From positions 1 to 42,712 of the IMG/VR virus record IMGVR_UViG_3300046002_006786: a stretch of 42,712 nucleotides of DNA; one strand, given 5' to 3'. Below the pieces are notes generated by a model. The model saw only the letters and a program-made list of their open reading frames with translations. It was not told where the DNA came from and ran no database searches. Positions 32,789-39,599 of this stretch are shown here, one piece after another; position 1 is the stretch's first letter, and each line of letters opens with the position of its first letter. The stretch comes from a virus. The translations under genes and the position numbers were made by a program.

Positions 32789-32963
32789 CCTGCGCCATCC
32801 CTAGAGCTTTGAGAACCGCGTCTCGGTCATAGATCCCGCCCCGGCCGCCGCGGTCGATCGGCATGGGCATGACGCCAGCGCGTTGGCGCGAGCGGAGTGT
32901 GGACCGGCTGTAGCCGGCGAGGGCGAGCACCTGGGGCAGGTGAAGGCGGGGCGGGAGGCTCAT
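32604..32963 (-). CDS. Excisionase-like small DNA-binding protein
   Basis: The first 65 residues form an AlpA/MerR-type winged-helix: LHLPQVLALAGYSRSTLRSRQRAG, then PIDRGGRGGIYDRDAVLKALGM. This is the usual form of phage excisionases upstream of int. The C-terminal 55 residues are read across the start of int in another frame and may contribute little. The ATG at 32963 overlaps the upstream stop (ATGA). Proposed role: directing the integrase to excision. Assignment by domain type and neighbourhood. Confidence 0.65.
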   Translation of the reverse strand: MSLPPRLHLPQVLALAGYSRSTLRSRQRAGVMPMPIDRGGRGGIYDRDAVLKALGMAQDETPDPADAWTFKPDAYRDALAGQIRRPQEARRRHEPGVLSGAGTSAPLRLVSGHTAASHG

Positions 32964-33211
32964 CCGTCCCCCCTTGTGCGGGCGTCGGTTTGAGTTTTGC
33001 CGGAAAGACCACGCGTGGCTGCGTCTTCTCCTGTAAGGATATCCTCTAGAAGCGACCTTGCATCACTCCCGATATCGGAGACGACGTGGCGCAGAATGTC
33101 AGAGTGGGTATGCTCTCCCGTAATGACTACTGCCCCGTCTTCGTCAACGGTGTAGGTCTCGTCTTGTTCGAGGACGAGAAGCGGGGTGATGACTTCGCCC
33201 GGCGCTGTCAT
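32960..33211 (-). CDS. Hypothetical early protein (83 aa)
   Basis: An 83-residue acidic protein (TYTVDEDGAVVITGEHTHSDILRHVV) in the leftward operon with four-base overlaps (ATGA) on both sides. No family recognised. Confidence 0.5.
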   Translation of the reverse strand: MTAPGEVITPLLVLEQDETYTVDEDGAVVITGEHTHSDILRHVVSDIGSDARSLLEDILTGEDAATRGLSGKTQTDARTRGDG

Positions 33212-33519
33212 GTGTCTTCTCCTGTAAGGGCGGCTCGGATTAGGTCGCGGCGAGCGATAAGCACGGCTAGGTAGGCGTCATCCGGTTCGTATTCGACCCA
33301 TTCCTCAAGCTCGCCCCGGCGCGCCTCAACATCGGCTTCGGCGCAGATCAGACCTTCCTTCGCAGCCCCCCGCAGCCTCTCTATCTCGGCGGCTTGGCGT
33401 TCAAGGGCGTCGGCTGCTTCGGTAATCAGACGGCCCGTAGAGGTCGGGTAGTCGAACATGGTGTCGTAATCGACGGCCCGCAGCCTCTCACACAGACCGG
33501 CTATGTCAGGGGTGGTCAT
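33208..33519 (-). CDS. Hypothetical early protein with coiled coil (103 aa)
   Basis: A 103-residue protein from ATG 33519, which overlaps the upstream stop (ATGA). The centre (ALERQAAEIERLRGAAKEGL) is a short coiled coil, common in small phage early proteins that begin with a 'LCERLR' helix. An extended frame to 33582 lacks support. Function unknown. Confidence 0.5.
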   Translation of the reverse strand: MTTPDIAGLCERLRAVDYDTMFDYPTSTGRLITEAADALERQAAEIERLRGAAKEGLICAEADVEARRGELEEWVEYEPDDAYLAVLIARRDLIRAALTGEDT

Positions 33520-33725
33520 TGGGGGGTCTCCGCTTGGCTTTGCACAAAGGTCACTGCAAGCAACGGCGCCCGCACATCCCAAAATCGGTCTTCGCCCTCC
33601 AAGCGCAGGCTGTAGCGTCCGACGACGCTATGGACGCGGCGCAAAAGGTTCACTCGTTTCACCATGTCGCCCGGCCTCAACGCCGTGATATTCTTTGCGG
33701 TGATTAGTTCTCCACCCATCAACAT
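33516..33725 (-). CDS. Hypothetical early protein (69 aa)
   Basis: A 69-residue beta-rich protein (ITALRPGDMVKRVNLLRRVHSVVGRY region). ATG 33725 overlaps the upstream stop (TGATG), with a GGGAGG ribosome site contained in the last codons of the upstream gene; an in-frame ATG two codons on is also possible. No recognised family. Confidence 0.45.
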   Translation of the reverse strand: MLMGGELITAKNITALRPGDMVKRVNLLRRVHSVVGRYSLRLEGEDRFWDVRAPLLAVTFVQSQAETPQ

Positions 33726-34069
33726 CACTCCCTCCCTGTATCGGTAGCCTTGAGGATGGCTATGCATAGGGCGAGCGCGGGGGTGCCTGCCGTGACCTCG
33801 CCGCAGCCGTCGTGGAAATCGCTCGGAACGGGCAGGAACACTTCGGCTTGGCCGTTCGGCGCTCCGTCGTATGTGTTGCTTCCTGCCGTCCACAGACACC
33901 CCGGCAGCACCCGCTCCGCCAGAGCAACAGCGGCGTCGAGGGAAGTGGTGTATTCAGGCGCACACACAGGGGAGCGGTTCCCGGCAAACTCAAGCGCGAC
34001 CCATATCTCGCGGTCCAGAAAGGGGCACCCCTCCTCCGCTTCTTCCAGCCGCTTGATGAGGTCAGTCAT
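33725..34069 (-). CDS. Hypothetical early phage protein (114 aa)
   Basis: A 114-residue protein beginning MTDLIKRLEEAEEGCPFLDREIWVALEF, a start shared by many small phage proteins of unknown role. Ends ATDTGRE, almost the same tail as the upstream gene (PTDTGRQA), because both tails are encoded by the same 17-base repeat that also contains the next gene's ribosome site. ATGA overlap upstream. Confidence 0.55.
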   Translation of the reverse strand: MTDLIKRLEEAEEGCPFLDREIWVALEFAGNRSPVCAPEYTTSLDAAVALAERVLPGCLWTAGSNTYDGAPNGQAEVFLPVPSDFHDGCGEVTAGTPALALCIAILKATDTGRE

Positions 34070-34091
34070 GCTTGCCTCCCTGTATCGGTAG
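33731..34091 (-). repeat. Duplicated 17-base cassette: gene end plus ribosome binding site
   Basis: CCTCCCTGTATCGGTAG occurs at 33731-33747 and 34075-34091. Read on the minus strand it encodes TDTGR near the end of one gene and supplies GGGAGG, the ribosome site for the next. The two copies sit at the same place in two consecutive genes, suggesting that gene units here were gained by recombination at short repeats. Confidence 0.65.
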
Positions 34092-35013
34092 GGCGAAGGG
34101 CTGCGAGGACGGCGTCGGCCACCCACCCGGCTTGAATGTCCAGCTTGTGCGACTGGCTGCTGTCGATCATTGGGTGCCGGTCTAGAACCGGACGAACGGC
34201 CTTGATAATCTCCTCCCTGCTCACCCCTACCGGAACGACAGGCTGGCCCTCAAAGACGAAATTGCCCGCGTCGTTTTCCCGGAACTCTCGGTCGCACGAT
34301 TGGCAAATCCAGCCCTCGATATGGCTACCGCAGTCTTGACAGGTAGCCCGCGCCACCGGCTCCCCGCTCCCTACCGGAACGACAGGCTGGCCAATCACTT
34401 CGGCCTGTGACGCGGCCCATGCGCGGTCATCGTCGTCCGGGTCTTGCTTGTAGGTGGCCAGCTTCAATGCCCGGTCAATCGCCTCGGCGTCGATCAAGGT
34501 TCCGCGCTTCACCATGCCGCGAAGAACGTGGGCCATTTTGTCAGCCTGTCCGCTCCCTACCGGAACGACAGGGGATGCGTAGGGCAGATGTGCGGGCTGG
34601 CGGTAGGTCGTTGCCCGCAGCAGCGAACAAGGCTCATAGAGCGCCGCATATCGTTGCGCCTCGGCAAGGTCGCTCGACCCAGCCACCATGCTGTCGCCCT
34701 GCCAAACCTCATACGTCACGTCGATTTCGTAGCGCGGGTCATCGGCAGGCCACGCCTCCCCCTCTGGTGCAGGAACGACAGGGGGGTCGGTCTGAACGAC
34801 CCCCTCTGGTGCAGGGGTGCGGCGGTTCCATGCGGCGATGGCTTCGGCTTCGTTCCGACCAGCTTCGTTCGCCTCGCCGTCGTTGACATCAAAAATGGGG
34901 CCTTCCGCTTGGCAACCCGCGCACCTGATCTTGGCATCGTGGAAAGCGTGTTCACACCGTTGCACGGACGCCTCGCCCCCACAGAAGGGACAAAACAACA
35001 ATTTCTCGCTCAT
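34066..35013 (-). CDS. Lar-like restriction alleviation protein with internal repeats (315 aa)
   Basis: The N-terminal 60 residues match the Lar zinc-ribbon pattern: CPFCGGEA, CAGCQAEGP, then EAIAAWNRR. A second zinc ribbon lies near residue 225 (CQDCGSH, CQSCDREF). Between and around them the phrase PVVPVG or a variant occurs four times, separating helical units such as MAHVLRGMVKRGTLIDAEAIDRALKLA and EIIKAVRPVLDRHP. Lar of the Rac prophage modulates type I restriction; here only the N-terminus is Lar-like, so that role is tentative. It is much longer than usual Lar proteins (about 60-120 residues), apparently by addition of modules. ATGA overlaps on both sides. Confidence 0.65.
   Translation of the reverse strand: MSEKLLFCPFCGGEASVQRCEHAFHDAKIRCAGCQAEGPIFDVNDGEANEAGRNEAEAIAAWNRRTPAPEGVVQTDPPVVPAPEGEAWPADDPRYEIDVTYEVWQGDSMVAGSSDLAEAQRYAALYEPCSLLRATTYRQPAHLPYASPVVPVGSGQADKMAHVLRGMVKRGTLIDAEAIDRALKLATYKQDPDDDDRAWAASQAEVIGQPVVPVGSGEPVARATCQDCGSHIEGWICQSCDREFRENDAGNFVFEGQPVVPVGVSREEIIKAVRPVLDRHPMIDSSQSHKLDIQAGWVADAVLAALRPTDTGRQA
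34227..34572 (-). repeat. Triplicated 16-base in-frame repeat inside the Lar-like gene
   Basis: CTACCGGAACGACAGG occurs at 34227-34242, 34371-34386 and 34557-34572, with a partial copy (GGAACGACAGG) near 34771. All encode PVVPVG-type phrases in the same frame. They mark boundaries between dissimilar segments and could promote module gain or loss. Confidence 0.6.
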
Positions 35014-35291
35014 CGTTCATCACCTTTCTGGTTGAGGGCGGCTCGGATGCGCCGGAACTCCCCCACGGTCACTGTCAAATCGATCACAGCGTCCTCGTCC
35101 AAATCGTCAATTGCCTTGTCATCTGTCCAATGCGGACGGCGAAGCGGTTCCAAAGCCCGGCGCTGCTCTTGGTATGCTTTCAGGAGGGCGCGGAAGGCGT
35201 CGTATTGCCTGTTATCAGCATAGGTCAGCACAAGTGCTTCGACCTCGGCAATCGCCGCCTCCATATCAGCGGGGAGTTCGTCGGGGGTCAT
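35010..35291 (-). CDS. Hypothetical early protein (93 aa)
   Basis: A 93-residue acidic helical protein with EEALVLT-type helices and AYQEQRRALEPLRRPHW in the middle. ATGA overlaps at both ends of the leftward operon chain. No family recognised. Confidence 0.5.
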   Translation of the reverse strand: MTPDELPADMEAAIAEVEALVLTYADNRQYDAFRALLKAYQEQRRALEPLRRPHWTDDKAIDDLDEDAVIDLTVTVGEFRRIRAALNQKGDER

Positions 35292-35512
35292 GATGCTTCT
35301 CTCTGCTTAAGCATGGCGTCTGCGATGGCGTAGGCGGCAGGCGCATACCAACGACTGCACGAAAGGCCATCGACAAGATTGTTTATTTCTTCGCGGCTGA
35401 CGTGAGCCGCCAAAAGCCCCGTCAGTGCGGCCATTGCAAACTCATCGCGGAGGCGGTCGTAAACCGGCACTTTGATGGGCGTCGATGATGACGACACCGT
35501 AATCGGCTTCAT
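35288..35512 (-). CDS. Hypothetical early protein (74 aa)
   Basis: A 74-residue protein with polar N-terminus and helical C-terminus (WYAPAAYAIADAMLKQREAS). ATGA overlaps upstream and downstream. Phage proteins with RDEFAMAAL segments are common among early genes but have no known function. Confidence 0.5.
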   Translation of the reverse strand: MKPITVSSSSTPIKVPVYDRLRDEFAMAALTGLLAAHVSREEINNLVDGLSCSRWYAPAAYAIADAMLKQREAS

Positions 35513-35823
35513 GATGCTTCTCCTGTGGCGCGAGCGATGGCTGCGAGCGCCTGCTTTCCGCTGTCGGTGTCCTCAAGTTGCCAGTTCCCAGCGTCTCCGC
35601 TGTCGGCCAATGCCTTGTAATCGGCATACAAGACCGTCAGCGCCTCCAAAAGCTCAGGAGCGGAGGCAATGAGGCGGGCGTTGGCTGCGGTAACGTCGTC
35701 GCTCAGCCATACATGCACTTGGTGTGGGCCGCTCACAATCAGGTGGCCAACCTCCGCAAGACAGGACGAATATCTGCTGTCGGAAAAAACCGTCCAAGGC
35801 CTCGGTGTATGCTTCGCGCCCAT
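35509..35823 (-). CDS. Hypothetical early phage protein (104 aa)
   Basis: A 104-residue protein. It contains TPRPWTVF near the N-terminus and TAANARLIASAPELLEALTVLYADY in the centre, the hallmark of a widespread family of small phage proteins of unknown function. ATG 35823 overlaps the upstream stop (TGATG). The open frame up to 36123 is an artefact of the overlapping gene. Confidence 0.6.
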   Translation of the reverse strand: MGAKHTPRPWTVFSDSRYSSCLAEVGHLIVSGPHQVHVWLSDDVTAANARLIASAPELLEALTVLYADYKALADSGDAGNWQLEDTDSGKQALAAIARATGEAS

Positions 35824-36020
35824 CACAGAAACCACAACGCTATCACCCCGGCCATTGCAGCCAAGATGATGAGGCTGCGCGGGCGCAGCACCTCGGCCAC
35901 GGCTTTGAACCACAGCGGCGGCTCGTCGGAGGGGCGGAAGTCCCAGCCACGGTGGCTGGCCTGGTCGGTGGTCATGGCCGCGACGCGGCGGTGGTCGCGG
36001 GGATCTTGCATGTCGATCAT
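35823..36020 (-). CDS. Small membrane-anchored early protein (65 aa)
   Basis: A 65-residue protein with a basic N-terminus and one C-terminal transmembrane helix (LIILAAMAGVIALWFL), so probably tail-anchored in the inner membrane with the N-terminus inside. ATGA overlap upstream. It could act in superinfection exclusion or host membrane interaction, which is a guess from location and topology only. Internal ATGs at 36011 and 35975 are alternatives. Confidence 0.5.
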   Translation of the reverse strand: MIDMQDPRDHRRVAAMTTDQASHRGWDFRPSDEPPLWFKAVAEVLRPRSLIILAAMAGVIALWFL

Positions 36021-36268
36021 TGGTCCAGCCTCCGGTAGTCCGGCTCCAGCGGGTTGGCGCGGCGGAAGTCGTCGGCCTCCTCGCGTTGCATGCGGGCCTG
36101 CTCGGCTTTCGCCTGCTCGTCATCCCAGCAGTCGTTGCACAGGATCTCGCCGGTCTCCTCGAACGCCTCGGCGTTCGGATAGAACTCGTCTGCGCTGCAT
36201 TTCTCGCAGCCGTGCCGGGCGCGTTCCATGACGGCGTCGTAAAACGCCCATGCTTTTGTCGCGCTCAC
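36017..36268 (-). CDS. Small zinc-binding-like early protein (83 aa)
   Basis: An 83-residue protein with two CxxC pairs: CEKC (about residues 21-24) and CNDC (about 44-47), a likely treble-clef or ribbon zinc site, followed by an acidic/basic helix. GTG start overlaps the upstream stop (GTGA). Function unknown. Confidence 0.55.
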   Translation of the reverse strand: MSATKAWAFYDAVMERARHGCEKCSADEFYPNAEAFEETGEILCNDCWDDEQAKAEQARMQREEADDFRRANPLEPDYRRLDQ

Positions 36269-36549
36269 GCTGCACGCTCCAGCATCCGCTCACCGATCTC
36301 GGCGTGCCGGCGGCGTGTGCCGATCTCGAGAGCCAGGCTCGCGCTTGCTGACATCAGGTCGATGACGGACAGGCCGTCCAATTCCGACGGCACGTCATCC
36401 GTGTCAGACGCCAGCACGTCGATTGCCTCGGTGATGAACTCCAGTTTCTCATTGAGCCGCGCGATGGCGACCGCGTCCGGCAGGTTCTGCGACTGGTCGA
36501 TCCAGCGCGACACTGCGACAGGCAGTGCGATTTGGTTTGGGTGCGACAC
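36265..36549 (-). CDS. Hypothetical protein, first gene of the leftward early operon (94 aa)
   Basis: A 94-residue helical protein. It begins at GTG 36549 with a strong ribosome site (AGGAGGG) about 7 bases upstream, and is the promoter-proximal gene of the leftward operon that ends with int. Operators at 36581-36618 lie just upstream, so it should be repressed in the lysogen. No family recognised. Confidence 0.55.
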   Translation of the reverse strand: MSHPNQIALPVAVSRWIDQSQNLPDAVAIARLNEKLEFITEAIDVLASDTDDVPSELDGLSVIDLMSASASLALEIGTRRRHAEIGERMLERAA

Positions 36550-36580
36550 GCTGTGCCCTCCTGTGTTGAGGAGGGAAGGC

Positions 36581-36618
36581 TCGCAGAATGCGAGGATGCT
36601 GTCTAGCGCAAAATGCGA
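36581..36618 (-). promoter_or_regulatory. Left operators (two sites) and probable leftward early promoter
   Basis: Two copies of the palindrome TCGCAnnnTGCGA lie at 36581-36593 (exact) and 36606-36618 (GCGCA half, one mismatch), between the first leftward gene and the repressor gene. Read leftward, TAGACA sits 10 bases before CCTCGCATTCTGCGA, the same spacing as TTGCTG at the rightward operator, so these are likely -35 elements covered by the repressor. Confidence 0.65.
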
Positions 36619-36651
36619 GGTATTATTTCAGCCGTCCTCGCAGGCCGTGAC

Positions 36652-36969
36652 TCACGCGCGTTTCTTAAAGGTCTCGATGATTGCCAGCACCTGTGCCCGA
36701 TCTTCCGTCGGCACCGACATGACGGCGTCCAGAAATGACGTGTCCATATCGTAGGGGTCATGATCCAGCAGGAAGCCGGGCGTGGTTCCAAGGACCGGGG
36801 CCAGCCTCAGCAGCCATTTGTGGGACAGTCCGCGCTCGCCGCTCTCCAGCAGGCCGATCACATTGCCGGCCGTGCCGATCGAATCGGCGAGCTGTTCCTG
36901 GGTCATGCGTCGGAACTCTCTCCATGCGCGGAGGTGGTTGGTGGCGGGCTTTGCAGGTGATCTGGCCAT
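36652..36969 (-). CDS. Phage repressor (CI-type, XRE helix-turn-helix)
   Basis: A 105-residue regulator. RRMTQEQLADSIGTAGNVIGLLESGERGLSHKWLLRLAPVL contains a complete XRE helix-turn-helix (about residues 22-55). The C-terminus (PTEDRAQVLAIIETFKKRA) is short, with no LexA-type peptidase, so it cannot self-cleave and induction must work another way. Divergent from the Cro-like gene, with three operators between them and two more downstream before the leftward operon. ATG 36969 is preferred; the frame reaches 37092 but would overlap the operators. Confidence 0.82.
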   Translation of the reverse strand: MARSPAKPATNHLRAWREFRRMTQEQLADSIGTAGNVIGLLESGERGLSHKWLLRLAPVLGTTPGFLLDHDPYDMDTSFLDAVMSVPTEDRAQVLAIIETFKKRA

Positions 36970-36984
36970 GCGCTGACTGGTAAA

Positions 36985-37053
36985 TCGCAGGCTGCGATCG
37001 TCTATGTCGAAAATGCGAGGATTAAGCCTTGCTGTTAACCTCGCATTCTGCGA
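36985..37053. promoter_or_regulatory. Right operator region (three sites) between repressor and Cro-like genes
   Basis: Sites at 36985-36997 (TCGCA-GGC-TGCGA), 37006-37018 (GTCGA-AAA-TGCGA, left half degenerate) and 37041-37053 (TCGCA-TTC-TGCGA) share the palindrome of the left operators; 37041-37053 is identical to 36581-36593 in the other orientation. Three sites between divergent regulator genes parallel the lambda right operator. TTGCTG at 37029-37034 is a possible -35 for the Cro-like gene. Confidence 0.75.
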
Positions 37054-37063
37054 TGTTTCAAAT

Positions 37064-37270
37064 ATGGACAACCCGGACACCTCATTTGCCAAGCAGTTGC
37101 AGGACAGCGGCGTCGCTCGCGGCGGCTATGCCTATGACATTGCCAACGGTCGTCGCGTCCCGAACCAAAAGCTCGCCCTACGCATATATCGTGCCACCGG
37201 CCGCAAGATCGGACCGATCGCCAACCTGCCGGACGAGACCATTGCGGTCCTTGAGCAGGTGTCGCTGTGA
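37064..37270 (+). CDS. Cro-like regulator (68 aa)
   Basis: A 68-residue protein: FAKQLQDSGVARGGYAYDIANGRRVPNQKLALRIYRATG (about residues 8-46) fits a helix-turn-helix of the YdaS/Cro type. It is divergent from the repressor across the three-site operator, the standard lysis-lysogeny switch layout. ATG 37064 has no ribosome binding site and lies 35 bases after TTGCTG, so its mRNA may be leaderless. Its TGA overlaps the RusA start (GTGA), beginning the rightward early operon. Confidence 0.7.
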   Translation: MDNPDTSFAKQLQDSGVARGGYAYDIANGRRVPNQKLALRIYRATGRKIGPIANLPDETIAVLEQVSL

Positions 37271-37836
37271 TCCGTCCGTGCCCCGTCGCAGAGGCCGCCG
37301 ACTACGCGGCCCTCAATAATCCCGGCGCGGTTTCCGTGTCTGGGGTGCGCCAGCAGGCGGGGGCGCCGCTCCCCGGCGCTTCCGCCTGCACCACGCTCAG
37401 CATTCCTGCGCCGCCCAGCGTCAACAACCTGTTCTCGAACAGTGTCCGCGGGCGTTTCAAGACGCCGGCATACAAGGCATGGCTGGCCGAGGCTGGCTGG
37501 GCCGTGCGCGAGCAGATGACGCGCGAGGGCTGCGACCGGGTTCCGGGCAGGGTGGTGATCGTCATGGGCGTGGAGCGCGCGAGCCTGCGCGCCGATCTGG
37601 ACAACACCGCCAAGGCTGCGATCGACCTGCTGGTTCTGCACAAGGTTATCGATGACGACCGTTTCGTGACCGGCCTGGTGCTGGCGTGGATGCCGCAAGG
37701 CAATCACCGCACCCCGCGCGCCCGCATCATGGTGCGCCCGGCGGAACCGCTCACCCTGAACTTCCACCCGCACAAGGACGGCGCGACCGGCGGCTGGTTC
37801 ATCGACGCGCCTGAAGGAGAAGATTGTGGCGATTAG
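37267..37836 (+). CDS. RusA-like Holliday junction resolvase
   Basis: A 189-residue protein. From residue ~47 it matches RusA: IPAPPSVNNLF, YKAWLAEAGWAV, then RADLDNTAKAAIDLL (the acidic catalytic motif with Asp-Asp) and VIDDDRFV. RusA dimers cut Holliday junctions after phage recombination or replication. The N-terminal ~45 residues are an extra low-complexity extension compared with the usual 120-140 residues. The start is GTG 37267, overlapping the cro stop. First of a recombination block. Confidence 0.85.
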   Translation: MIRPCPVAEAADYAALNNPGAVSVSGVRQQAGAPLPGASACTTLSIPAPPSVNNLFSNSVRGRFKTPAYKAWLAEAGWAVREQMTREGCDRVPGRVVIVMGVERASLRADLDNTAKAAIDLLVLHKVIDDDRFVTGLVLAWMPQGNHRTPRARIMVRPAEPLTLNFHPHKDGATGGWFIDAPEGEDCGD

Positions 37837-38620
37837 TTTGGCTTCACTGCGCAAGGTCCGCGCCGATCAGCCGCCCCGGCTGCTGATCTATGGGCCCGAG
37901 AAGATGGGCAAGACGACGCTCGCCGCCGAGTTCCCGGCGCCCGTGTTCCTGCAGACGGAGCGCGGCGAGAGCGGCGACCTGGTGCTGGACAGCTTCGGCT
38001 CGCTCGACAGTTTCGAGTCGGTCATCGAGGCGATCACTTCGCTTGCCACTGAGGAGCACAGTTTTCAGACGGTCGTGCTGGACAGCGTGTCGGCCCTGCA
38101 GAAACTGGTCTGGGACAAGGTCTGTCGCGACAGCAACGTCAAGACGATCGAGCTGGCAGGCGGGGGCTACGGCAAGGGCTACATCGAGGCGGACAATCTC
38201 TGGCTCCAGGTGCTCGACGGCCTGAACTACCTGCGCAACGAGCGCGGCATGGCCGTTGTGCTGGTCGGTCACGCGATCATCAGCCGCTTCGACGATCCCG
38301 AGACGCAGTCCTACAGCCGCTACGACATCGACCTGCACAAGCGGGCCGAGGCGCTGCTAAAGCGCGAGGTCGACGCCATCCTGCTGGTCAAGAAGGACGT
38401 CACCATCAAGACCGAGGGCAAGGGCGAACGTGCCCGTGCCGACGGTGGGGAGACGCGCTTGATCTACACCGAGGGCAAGCCCGCGTTCACCGCCGGCAAC
38501 CGCTACAACATGCCCGCGCGCATCATCTACCAGAAGGGCCAGGGCTTCTCGGCCCTCGCTCCCTTCTTCCCGCAATCGACCGCGCCGGCGGTCGACCAAC
38601 CCGTCGCTGAGGCGGCGTAA
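37826..38620 (+). CDS. Sak4-like RecA-fold ATPase (single-strand annealing recombinase group)
   Basis: A 264-residue P-loop ATPase. Walker A is GPEKMGKTT (about residues 23-31), Walker B is the strand TVVLDSVSAL (about 86-95), and VVLVGHAI (about 145-152) marks the downstream core strand. Next to a DUF669 protein and a PD-(D/E)XK nuclease, this is the typical Sak4-type phage recombination cassette. It would load on single-stranded DNA and anneal homologous ends. GTG 37826 has a strong ribosome site (GAAGGAGA) and overlaps rusA. Confidence 0.82.
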   Translation: MAISLASLRKVRADQPPRLLIYGPEKMGKTTLAAEFPAPVFLQTERGESGDLVLDSFGSLDSFESVIEAITSLATEEHSFQTVVLDSVSALQKLVWDKVCRDSNVKTIELAGGGYGKGYIEADNLWLQVLDGLNYLRNERGMAVVLVGHAIISRFDDPETQSYSRYDIDLHKRAEALLKREVDAILLVKKDVTIKTEGKGERARADGGETRLIYTEGKPAFTAGNRYNMPARIIYQKGQGFSALAPFFPQSTAPAVDQPVAEAA

Positions 38621-38644
38621 CGCTCCCGAAAGGAGACCCTGACT

Positions 38645-39109
38645 ATGGCCGAACTCGGCTCATTCAACCCGGATGCCGTCACCGATGATCGCGAGATCCT
38701 TGAGGCTGGCAACTACGTCGCTCAGATCATCGAGTCCTCGCTCGCCGACACGCGCACGGGCGGCAAGATGCTGCGCCTGACGTGGGAGATCATCGACGGA
38801 CCCAAGGCCAAGCGCCGGGTCTGGGAAAATCTCAACATCATCAACTCGAACCCCGACGCGCAGGCCATCGCCGAGCGTTCGCTCAAGCGCATCTGTGCGG
38901 CCGTCGGCCACACGGGCGTCCTGTCGAACAGCGAGAGCCTGCACTTCAAGCCGTGCGAGATCACCGTCGCGATCCAGCCGGCCAAGGGTGAGTACGGCGA
39001 GAGCAACCAGGTCAAGGGCTACAAGGCGGTCGGTTCCGCCGGGCCCGCGACCACGCAGACCGCGCCTGCATCCACGGCCTCCACGCCGTGGGGCAAGAAG
39101 GCTGCCTAA
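38645..39109 (+). CDS. DUF669-family protein (ssDNA-binding-like)
   Basis: A 154-residue protein with the DUF669 core: VAQIIESSLADTRTGGKMLRL (about residues 25-45), KRRVWENLNIINSN and a beta-strand end, followed by a Thr/Ala/Pro-rich flexible tail ending WGKKAA. Such proteins are thought to act like single-strand DNA-binding partners of Sak4-type ATPases. Strong ribosome site (GAAAGGAGA). 24 bases after the ATPase gene. Confidence 0.8.
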   Translation: MAELGSFNPDAVTDDREILEAGNYVAQIIESSLADTRTGGKMLRLTWEIIDGPKAKRRVWENLNIINSNPDAQAIAERSLKRICAAVGHTGVLSNSESLHFKPCEITVAIQPAKGEYGESNQVKGYKAVGSAGPATTQTAPASTASTPWGKKAA

Positions 39110-39118
39110 CACCCCGAA

Positions 39119-39157
39119 CGCCCGGCGGCTCTAGCTACCAACCCGAACCGCCGGGCG
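39119..39157 (+). terminator. Hairpin with short T-run after the DUF669 gene
   Basis: Perfect 10-bp arms CGCCCGGCGG (39119-39128) and CCGCCGGGCG (39148-39157) around a 19-base loop, followed by CCTTTCC. Likely a weak or attenuating terminator between the first and second halves of the rightward operon; the T-run is short. Confidence 0.55.
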
Positions 39158-39204
39158 CCTTTCCAACCCGCTGTCTCACAACAGCATCGCAGGAGCCCCT
39201 GACG

Positions 39205-39423
39205 ATGACCGAACAACTGCGTTCTGTCGACACCGAGTATGCCGCCGATCTTGCGGCTCGCCTGAACCCCCATCAAGCGCAGATCGACCTGCTCACCCAG
39301 GTCGCCGACATCATTCGGCAGGCCCGCACCGAGTTTCAGGGCGGCTATGCCGTCGCCGGGCGCCTTGAGATCACGCAAGCACAACGCCTGCTGGACCGCG
39401 CGTTTCATGGCGAGGCGGTCTGA
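39205..39423 (+). CDS. Hypothetical early protein (72 aa)
   Basis: A 72-residue helical protein from ATG 39205 with GCAGGAG upstream. It has repeats of Leu/Gln/Ala/Arg that suggest a small helical dimer (LNPHQAQIDLLTQVADIIRQA). The frame is open back to 39088 but the ribosome site supports 39205. Its TGA overlaps the next ATG (TGATG). No family recognised. Confidence 0.55.
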   Translation: MTEQLRSVDTEYAADLAARLNPHQAQIDLLTQVADIIRQARTEFQGGYAVAGRLEITQAQRLLDRAFHGEAV

Positions 39424-39599
39424 TGGGCTGCCTCAATCACCAGATGACCGCGGACGAGGCGGACGACTTCGTCAGTGAATATGGAACCAGCGTCACACCC
39501 ATGCAGGTGTACGGCTGGGACCGCGAGGAGCGCGAGGAGCGCGCCAATCCCCGGTGCAAGTGCGGCTGCCCCTCATGCCCGCAGGTGACCTGTGGCTGA
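39423..39599 (+). CDS. Small cysteine-rich zinc-knuckle-like protein (58 aa)
   Basis: A 58-residue protein with an acidic N-terminal half and a C-terminal cysteine cluster CKCGCPSCPQVTC, likely binding zinc. Starts TGATG after the previous gene and overlaps the GTG start of the nuclease gene by eight bases. This coupling on both sides supports it as a real gene despite its size. Function unknown. Confidence 0.5.
   Translation: MGCLNHQMTADEADDFVSEYGTSVTPMQVYGWDREEREERANPRCKCGCPSCPQVTCG

Noticed and set aside
34227-34572. CRISPR-like array
   Set aside because: Three 16-base repeats at uneven spacing of about 145-185 bases are in frame inside a protein gene, and there are no uniform spacers.
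37004-37063. Upstream start for the Cro-like gene at 37004
   Set aside because: It would place the operators inside the coding sequence; ATG 37064 starts directly before the helix-turn-helix domain and fits the promoter geometry.
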